From the NCBI GenBank assembly GCA_017537905.1, contig JAFYJX010000003.1:1-5637 (forward strand): a stretch of 5,637 bases of DNA. The letters run 5' to 3'. The position numbers were made by a program, and so were the translations under genes. Origin of the DNA: Clostridiales bacterium. Its GTDB lineage: Bacteria; Bacillota_A; Clostridia; Saccharofermentanales; Saccharofermentanaceae. Positions 1 to 5,637 of this stretch are shown here, one piece after another. The notes under the pieces are model-generated. The model did no database searches. It had not been told where the DNA came from and saw only the letters and a list, made by a program, of their open reading frames with translations. Numbering within the stretch: the first letter of the stretch is position 1; each line of letters begins with the position of its first letter.

Positions 1-12
1 ACCTCACACAAA

Positions 13-35
13 GCTTAAAAACACATGGTTTAAGC
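13..35 (-). other. Small leader hairpin
   Basis: The arms GCTTAAA (35-29, minus strand) and TTTAAGC (19-13) pair over 7 bp around a 9-nt loop. No U-run follows, so it is not a terminator. It sits in the predicted leader of the leftward transcript and could be an RNA-processing or structural element. The pairing is mostly AU, so it is weak alone. Confidence 0.35.
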
Positions 36-43
36 GGTTTCTT

Positions 44-55
44 GGTTGAAAAGCA
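44..55 (-). promoter_or_regulatory. boxA-like antitermination element (tentative)
   Basis: Minus-strand TGCTTTTCAACC matches the classical rRNA-leader boxA TGCTCTTTAACA at 9 of 12 positions. It lies about 75-85 nt downstream of the start predicted for the perfect promoter, a plausible place for the NusB/NusE-binding site of a ribosomal RNA leader. The match is short and could be chance. Confidence 0.25.
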
Positions 56-59
56 TTTT

Positions 60-88
60 TATTTACCATAAAAATTCTTTTCCGTCAA
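60..88 (-). promoter_or_regulatory. Weaker tandem promoter candidate (downstream)
   Basis: Minus strand: TTGACG at 88-83 (5/6 to the -35 consensus), 17-bp spacer, then TAAATA at 65-60 (3/6 to TATAAT), preceded by TGG, giving an extended -10 arrangement. It points the same way as the perfect promoter about 74 bp upstream. The -10 is poor, so this is a candidate only. Confidence 0.35.
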
Positions 89-133
89 GAGAAATAGGCA
101 TAGTTGCCCAAACCCATTACGACGCAGTAAAGA

Positions 134-162
134 ATTATATAGAAGGCAACAACTTTTGTCAA
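134..162 (-). promoter_or_regulatory. Perfect-consensus housekeeping (sigma A) promoter
   Basis: Minus strand: -35 TTGACA at 162-157, exactly 17 bp of spacer, and -10 TATAAT at 139-134. Both hexamers match the consensus 6/6 with optimal spacing. An A-run (AAAAAA, within 172-167) just upstream of the -35 resembles an UP-type element. Transcription would start near A128 and run off the left edge. The promoter lies beyond the pyrG terminator and points away from it, so it serves a gene outside the window. Confidence 0.85.
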
Positions 163-170
163 CAACTTTT
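147..170 (-). repeat. Direct repeat straddling the -35 box
   Basis: The 11-mer AAAAGTTGTTG occurs twice on the minus strand, at 170-160 and 157-147, 13 bp apart start to start. The -35 hexamer lies across the junction: its TTG ends the first copy and its last A begins the second. It could be a tandem operator site or the remnant of a small duplication. The repeat is directly visible; a regulatory role is inference. Confidence 0.6.
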
Positions 171-203
171 TTCGTGCGCCTTGGGGCAATTCTAAATATT
201 TTT

Positions 204-232
204 ATTATATAGCGCGCAGGCGCGCGTGAGAC
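204..232 (-). promoter_or_regulatory. Weak upstream promoter candidate (good -10 only)
   Basis: A perfect TATAAT at 209-204 on the minus strand lies in the same CTATATAAT context as the strong promoter 70 bp downstream. The position 17 bp upstream is GTCTCA (232-227), only 3/6 to TTGACA. The spacer is an alternating CG block, unusual for a promoter. It may be a tandem promoter or simply AT-rich sequence. Confidence 0.25.
212..225. repeat. GC-only short palindrome
   Basis: GCGCGC, AG, GCGCGC: an alternating purine-pyrimidine inverted repeat inside otherwise AT-rich DNA, between the pyrG terminator and the strong promoter. It can form a 5-6 bp hairpin. No T-run of terminator type follows it on the plus strand; on the minus strand it runs straight into the TATAAT-like box. 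Function unknown. Confidence 0.45.
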
Positions 233-249
233 ATATCTTATCGAAACCT

Positions 250-285
250 AAGAAAAACGGGACAAAGCCCAAGGGCCTTGTCCCG
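250..285 (-). terminator. Intrinsic terminator of pyrG
   Basis: On the minus strand a 12-bp stem (CGGGACAAGGCC paired with GGCTTTGTCCCG, one G-U wobble, all other pairs Watson-Crick) is closed by a CTTG tetraloop and followed at once by TTTTTCTT. It begins 35 nt after the pyrG stop. This is a textbook Rho-independent terminator ending the pyrG transcript. In the plus direction the hairpin is followed only by CTTTATG, so any terminator activity that way would be weaker. Confidence 0.93.
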
Positions 286-320
286 CTTTATGTGTGTTTG
301 GTGGTTATAAGTAACTAAGA

Positions 321-1949
<1,629 letters not shown>

Positions 1950-1950
1950 C

Positions 1951-1990
1951 TAAGTAATCCCCAGAGTTCGAAAACTCCGGGGGTTACTTA
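1951..1990 (-). terminator. Long hairpin between glnN and pyrG, possible leaky terminator
   Basis: A 40-base inverted repeat starting 23 nt after the glnN stop. The arms are 18 nt each. In minus-strand RNA they pair with one C-A mismatch and one G-U wobble, closed by a UUCG loop. The outer third is AU pairs (UAAGUAA/UUACUUA) and the inner part is GC-rich (CCCC/GGGG core). The stem is strong enough for an intrinsic terminator, but what follows is GAATTTTG rather than a clean U-tract, and the other strand has no T-run after it either. It may therefore be a partial terminator letting some transcription through to pyrG, an RNA-stabilising 3' end for the gltD-glnN message, or a processing site. 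The pairing is read directly from the sequence; the role is inference. Confidence 0.6.
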
Positions 1991-2013
1991 GTTGGGTGGA
2001 ATATGAGGATCTG

Positions 2014-4116
2014 TTATTTTACGCTGAAGAGCAGGTCACCGTAGGAAGGAAGCGGCCAGCATTCCTTGGAGACATATGTCTCGGCTTCGTCAGCGGCCTT
2101 ACGGATGTCGTTCATTGCAGGAATGACTGTATCCTTGATGAAGGCGCTTTCAGTGATGATGTCACTTTCTCCGTTTGCTCCGGCGATAGCCTTTTCGAGA
2201 TCGTTAGCTCCTGCATAGACCTTGTCTGCGAGGTCTGAGAGCTTAGCGATGATGTCGCCTTCGTAAACACATGCTGCGGAAGGAGATACTGCCTTCTTGG
2301 CGGAAACGCTGCCTGCGAGCTTGTTCTCGTAGCACTCGATCGCAGGAAGGATCATGCGGCGGCTCATCTCGAGCATTGTGTTAGCTTCGATAAGAACTGA
2401 CTTGCTGTAGTTCTCGAGCATGATCTCGACTCTGGACTTAAGCTCTGCTTCTGTGAAGACCTTGTGTGATGTGAGCATCTTTACGTTCTTCTCATCGAGG
2501 AGGTGAGGCATACAGTCAGGTGTTGTCTTGTAGTTTGAAAGACCTCTTACCTCTGTTGCTTCCTTGACCCATGCATCGTCATAGCCGTTGCCGTTGAAGA
2601 GGATCCTCTTGTGATCCTTGATGGTCTTCTTGATCATCTCGTGAAGTGCTGTCTCGAAATCTTCAGCGCCTTCCAATCTGTCTGCATAGATCTTCAATGA
2701 CTCTGCTACAGCTGCGTTGAGCATCATGTTTGCGCAAGCAATGCTGTTGGAAGAACCAAGGCTTCTGAACTCGAACTTGTTGCCTGTGAAAGCGAAAGGT
2801 GAAGTTCTGTTACGGTCTGTTGTATCACGTGCGAAGCGGGGAAGTACGTCAACACCGAGCTTCATGATCTTCTTTTCAGCGCCCTCGTAAGGCTTGTCAT
2901 TCTCGATAGCGTCGAGGATGGCTGTGAGCTCATCGCCAAGGAAGATCGAGATGATTGCCGGCGGAGCCTCGTTAGCGCCTAATCTGTGGTCGTTGCCTGC
3001 TGTTGCTACTGAGAGACGGAGGAGATCCTGATAATCGTCGACTGCCTTGATTACTGCACAGAGGAAGAGCAGGAACTGAGCGTTCTCATAAGGTGTAGCT
3101 CCGGGTGAAAGGAGGTTGATGCCTGTATCTGTAGCCATTGACCAGTTGTTGTGCTTACCTGATCCGTTAACGCCTGCGAAAGGCTTCTCATGGAGCAGGC
3201 AGACCAGGCCATGGCGTGCTGCAACCTTCTGCATGATCTCCATCATGAGCTGGTTCTGGTCGGTAGCGATATTCGTTGAAGAATAGATAGGTGCGAGCTC
3301 GTGCTGTGCGGGAGCAACTTCGTTATGCTCTGTCTTGGCAAGGATTCCGAGCTTCCAGAGTTCCTGGTTAAGGTCATTCATGAACTCCTGTACCTTGGGC
3401 TTGATAACGCCGAAGTAATGGTCGTCCATCTCCTGTCCCTTAGGAGCCTTGGCGCCGAAGAGTGTTCTGCCTGTGTACTTGATGTCAGGACGCTTGTCGT
3501 ACATTTCCTTTGTGATGAGGAAGTATTCCTGCTCAGGACCTACTGATGTATGAACATACTTTGCATCTTCATTTCCGAAGAGTCTCAAGATACGGAGAGC
3601 CTGCTTGTTCAAAGCTTCCATGGATCTGAGCAATGGTGTCTTCTTATCAAGAGCCTCACCTGTGTATGAGCAGAAAGCTGTAGGGATGCAGAGTGTCTTA
3701 TCCTTGATGAATGCATAAGATGTAGGATCCCATGCCGTATATCCTCTTGCCTCGAAAGTAGCTCTGATGCCGCCTGTCGGGAAAGAAGATGCGTCAGGCT
3801 CGCCCTGGATCAGGTTCTTGCCGGAGAATGCCATGATGACGCCGCCGTCAGGAGAAGGCTCGATAAATGAATCGTGCTTTTCTGCTGTTACGCCTGTGAG
3901 AGGCTGGAACCAATGTGTGAAGTGTGTAGCGCCCTTTGAAAGAGCCCAGTCACGCATAGCTGCGGCTACTTGATCAGCTACACCTGAATCAAGCTTTGCG
4001 CCCTCATCGATAGTCTTTCTGAGTGACTGATAAACATCCTCAGATAAAACCGCTCTCATGTTTCTGTCATCGAATACGTTCTCACCAAACATTTCCGGTA
4101 CAGTCTTTGTTTCCAT
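2014..4116 (-). CDS. glnN: Glutamine synthetase type III (GSIII)
   Basis: ATP-dependent ligase making glutamine from glutamate and ammonia. Together with glutamate synthase it forms the main ammonia-assimilation cycle in the cytoplasm. The protein is 700 aa, in the range of GSIII and far longer than GSI (about 450-470 aa). Seen: a GSIII N-terminal region with [10 protein letters not shown] (66-75) and KHDSFIEP (80-87); the metal/substrate segment GPEQEYF (193-199) with glutamates E195 and E197; [13 protein letters not shown] (264-276) with E266 and E273; the glutamate/ATP-contact segment [10 protein letters not shown] (317-326); and the characteristic GSIII stretch [17 protein letters not shown] (436-452). 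A long C-terminal helical extension follows to [22 protein letters not shown] enzymes are double-ringed dodecamers and lack the GSI adenylylation tyrosine loop; I see no such motif. The start is supported by AGGAGG 8 nt upstream. The 41-bp gap after gltD has no terminator or clear promoter, so co-transcription with gltD is likely. No GlnR-type inverted repeat is visible in that gap. All expected active-site segments are present, so it should be functional. Confidence 0.96.
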   Translation of the reverse strand: METKTVPEMFGENVFDDRNMRAVLSEDVYQSLRKTIDEGAKLDSGVADQVAAAMRDWALSKGATHFTHWFQPLTGVTAEKHDSFIEPSPDGGVIMAFSGKNLIQGEPDASSFPTGGIRATFEARGYTAWDPTSYAFIKDKTLCIPTAFCSYTGEALDKKTPLLRSMEALNKQALRILRLFGNEDAKYVHTSVGPEQEYFLITKEMYDKRPDIKYTGRTLFGAKAPKGQEMDDHYFGVIKPKVQEFMNDLNQELWKLGILAKTEHNEVAPAQHELAPIYSSTNIATDQNQLMMEIMQKVAARHGLVCLLHEKPFAGVNGSGKHNNWSMATDTGINLLSPGATPYENAQFLLFLCAVIKAVDDYQDLLRLSVATAGNDHRLGANEAPPAIISIFLGDELTAILDAIENDKPYEGAEKKIMKLGVDVLPRFARDTTDRNRTSPFAFTGNKFEFRSLGSSNSIACANMMLNAAVAESLKIYADRLEGAEDFETALHEMIKKTIKDHKRILFNGNGYDDAWVKEATEVRGLSNYKTTPDCMPHLLDEKNVKMLTSHKVFTEAELKSRVEIMLENYSKSVLIEANTMLEMSRRMILPAIECYENKLAGSVSAKKAVSPSAACVYEGDIIAKLSDLADKVYAGANDLEKAIAGANGESDIITESAFIKDTVIPAMNDIRKAADEAETYVSKECWPLPSYGDLLFSVK

Positions 4117-4124
4117 ATGTATGT

Positions 4125-4130
4125 CCTCCT
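4125..4130 (-). promoter_or_regulatory. Ribosome-binding site of glnN
   Basis: Minus-strand AGGAGG with an 8-nt spacer to the ATG at 4116-4114, inside the 41-bp gltD-glnN gap. It gives glnN independent, strong translation initiation within the shared transcript and supports the chosen start. Confidence 0.85.
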
Positions 4131-4157
4131 AAAATTTATTAACTGTTTGAATCGGCT

Positions 4158-5624
4158 TCATACGAGCGGGGTATAACCCATCAGGTATTTATCCATTTCC
4201 GCTGCGCAGTGCCTGCCTTCTGCTATTGCCCACACTACGAGCGATTGTCCTCTGTGCATGTCTCCTGCCGTGAACACCTTCGGGATCGAGGTCTTATATT
4301 GTTCAGGTTCTGTCTTAACCGTTCCTCTTTGCGTAAGCTCTACATTGCTTTCTTTTGCGATATAGTCTTCTGCTCCGACAAAGCCTGCGGCGATTATCAG
4401 GAGATCGCACTTTATTGTTTGTTCACTGCCCTCGATCTCAACGAGTTTTCTGTCTTCGAACTTGACCTTGACTGTCTTGATCTCTTTGAGCTTGCCCTTC
4501 TGCATAATGAGTTCTTTTACTGTTGTCTCGTATATGCGCGGGTCGTGACCGAATACCTTTATTGCTTCCTGTTGTCCGTAATCGGTCTTCTCGACCTTCG
4601 GCCACTCAGGCCAGGGATTGCTCGGTAATCTCTCTTGAGGGGGCCTTGCCATCATTTCTAACTGTGTGATGCTCTTGCACCCTTGTCTTATGCATGTACC
4701 GACACAATCGTTTCCGGTATCACCGCCTCCGACTACGACTACGTTCTTGTCTTTGGCACTTATCGTCCACTTGCCGGCCTTTCCGGAGAGGAGGTCCTTT
4801 GTAGCGGACTTAAGGAAATCTACTGCGAAGTACATGTCCTTACATTCATCAGAACCCTTTGCAGTAATCGTTCTGGCTTTTTTAGAACCGCAGCAGAGCG
4901 CGACTGCATCGAATTCTTTTACTATTTCATCGAAGGCAGCGCCGTTTCCGACATCAACACCGGTCTTGAAGACAACGCCTTCTTCTTCCATAAGTTTTCT
5001 TCTTCTCTCAATGACGCTCTTGTCGAGCTTCATGTTCGGGATGCCGTACATCAGAAGTCCGCCGATCTGGTCTTCACGCTCGAAAACCGTGACTTCATGG
5101 CCTCTGTGATTTAACTGGTCAGCAACTGCGAGTCCTGCAGGGCCTGCGCCGATAACCGCAACCTTCTTGCCTGATCTGTTTTTCGGGATCCTGGGCTTCA
5201 TGTAACCCATCTCGTAACCCTTTTCGATCAGGAAGAGCTCGTTATCGTGGATCGTAACTGCTCCTGAATTTATTCCGTTGATGCATGCCTTTTCGCAAAG
5301 TGCGGGACAGACTCTTCCGGTGAACTCCGGGAAGTTGGATGTCTTCAAGAGTCTTGCAAGTGCGTGCTCGTAATGGCCTTTGTAGATCTCGTCGTTCCAC
5401 TCGGGGATAACGTTATGTAAGGGACATCCCGTTACCATGCCCTTGAGGCATATAGCCGACTGGCACATCGGCACGCCGCAGTCCATGCATCTTGCTGCCT
5501 GGCAGCGTCTTTCTTCTTCATTTAAATGGTTGTGGAATTCTTCAAAGCCTGTGATTCTTTTTTCTTCTGTTACCCAAGAATCCTCGTGCCTGTCGTATTC
5601 CAAAAATCCTGTAGCTTTACCCAT
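4158..5624 (-). CDS. gltD: Glutamate synthase (NADPH) small/beta subunit
   Basis: Flavin and iron-sulfur subunit of glutamate synthase (GOGAT). In the family it takes electrons from NADPH on FAD and passes them through Fe-S clusters to the large subunit GltB, which converts glutamine plus 2-oxoglutarate to two glutamates in the cytoplasm. At 488 aa it has the usual length. Seen in order: an N-terminal cysteine-rich Fe-S domain (C46, C49 and C54 in RCMDCGVPMC; C59; C67 in GCPLHNVIPEW; C106, C110 and C114 in CPALCEKAC); an FAD-binding Rossmann motif VIGAGPAGLA (157-166) with the acidic FEREDQIGG strand end (181-189); an NADPH-binding motif VVGGGDTGND (297-306); and a C-terminal FAD-contact segment TAGDMHRGQS (452-461). 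The start is fixed by a strong ribosome-binding site 5 nt upstream. Only 13 bases precede the gene, so the expected partner gltB cannot be seen. The gene leads into glnN 41 bp downstream without a terminator, so the two are probably co-transcribed. GltD-like paralogues such as the NADH-dependent ferredoxin:NADP oxidoreductase subunit NfnB are less likely, given the N-terminal sequence and the glnN neighbour. Confidence 0.95.
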   Translation of the reverse strand: MGKATGFLEYDRHEDSWVTEEKRITGFEEFHNHLNEEERRCQAARCMDCGVPMCQSAICLKGMVTGCPLHNVIPEWNDEIYKGHYEHALARLLKTSNFPEFTGRVCPALCEKACINGINSGAVTIHDNELFLIEKGYEMGYMKPRIPKNRSGKKVAVIGAGPAGLAVADQLNHRGHEVTVFEREDQIGGLLMYGIPNMKLDKSVIERRRKLMEEEGVVFKTGVDVGNGAAFDEIVKEFDAVALCCGSKKARTITAKGSDECKDMYFAVDFLKSATKDLLSGKAGKWTISAKDKNVVVVGGGDTGNDCVGTCIRQGCKSITQLEMMARPPQERLPSNPWPEWPKVEKTDYGQQEAIKVFGHDPRIYETTVKELIMQKGKLKEIKTVKVKFEDRKLVEIEGSEQTIKCDLLIIAAGFVGAEDYIAKESNVELTQRGTVKTEPEQYKTSIPKVFTAGDMHRGQSLVVWAIAEGRHCAAEMDKYLMGYTPLV

Positions 5625-5629
5625 AAGAT

Positions 5630-5635
5630 CCTCCT
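5630..5635 (-). promoter_or_regulatory. Ribosome-binding site of gltD
   Basis: AGGAGG read on the minus strand, 5 nt before the ATG at 5624-5622. It matches the Shine-Dalgarno consensus fully and decides the start of gltD. Its position at the window edge leaves no room to see a promoter or the end of an upstream gene. Confidence 0.85.
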
Positions 5636-5637
5636 GA

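Larger units (their letters stand above)
1..249 (-). other. Non-coding control region downstream of pyrG
   Basis: No supportable gene lies between the pyrG terminator and the window edge. The stretch is AT-rich, apart from a short alternating-CG block. On the minus strand it carries one perfect promoter and two weaker candidates, a direct repeat, a boxA-like segment and a small hairpin, all leading toward position 1. The arrangement suggests the start and leader of a strongly expressed transcription unit beyond the left edge. A ribosomal or other stable-RNA operon is one possibility. A protein gene is another, since minus-strand GAGGT at 5-1 could be a ribosome-binding site. Confidence 0.55.

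Noticed and set aside
4..69. 21-codon minus-strand mini-ORF (ATG at 69-67, stop at 6-4), a possible leader peptide
   Set aside because: Only a weak GGAAAAG precedes it. It has no run of regulatory codons for a single amino acid and no terminator/antiterminator pair. At this length a chance open frame is expected.
4117..4157. GlnR-type operator or separate promoter before glnN
   Set aside because: The 41-bp gap contains no TGTNAN7TNACA-like palindrome and no -35/-10 pair, only AT-rich sequence and the ribosome-binding site.
4209..5114. Plus-strand open frames of about 140 codons opposite gltD (4209-4628, 4666-5109, 4683-5114)
   Set aside because: They are antisense to conserved FAD/NADPH-binding parts of gltD, overlap one another, and have no plausible start signals or recognisable protein features.

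Overview
The window looks like chromosomal DNA from an anaerobic Bacillota, most likely class Clostridia (gut or rumen type). This is inferred from a type III glutamine synthetase, a clostridial-style GltD, canonical AGGAGG ribosome-binding sites, short intergenic gaps and moderate GC in the genes against AT-rich spacers. I cannot name a genus. All three genes lie on the minus strand, so transcription runs from high to low coordinates.

Layout in transcription order. (1) 5624-4158: gltD, the small (beta) subunit of NADPH glutamate synthase, starts 13 bases from the window edge, so the large subunit gltB, if linked, lies just outside. (2) After a 41-bp gap with no terminator and a strong ribosome-binding site, 4116-2014 is glnN, a type III glutamine synthetase. 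(3) A 97-bp spacer (2013-1917) carries a long inverted repeat at 1990-1951. (4) 1916-321 is pyrG, CTP synthase. (5) A strong intrinsic terminator at 285-250 closes the pyrG transcript. (6) From 249 to 1 there is no supportable gene. This AT-rich stretch holds a perfect-consensus housekeeping promoter (TTGACA, 17 bp, TATAAT) pointing to the left edge, flanked by weaker tandem promoter candidates, a boxA-like element and a small hairpin. It looks like the upstream control region of a highly expressed transcription unit, possibly a stable-RNA operon, whose body is outside the window.

The three enzymes share glutamine. GlnN makes it from glutamate and ammonia, GltD with its partner recycles it to glutamate using 2-oxoglutarate and NADPH, and PyrG spends it as the amino donor that turns UTP into CTP. 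The gltD-glnN pair is a GS/GOGAT ammonia-assimilation unit. pyrG sits downstream of it and may be partly separated from it by the hairpin.

All three genes look intact and conventional. I found no mobile element, CRISPR array, tRNA or rRNA gene body, and no evidence of a new protein system. The least ordinary material is in the two non-coding stretches.
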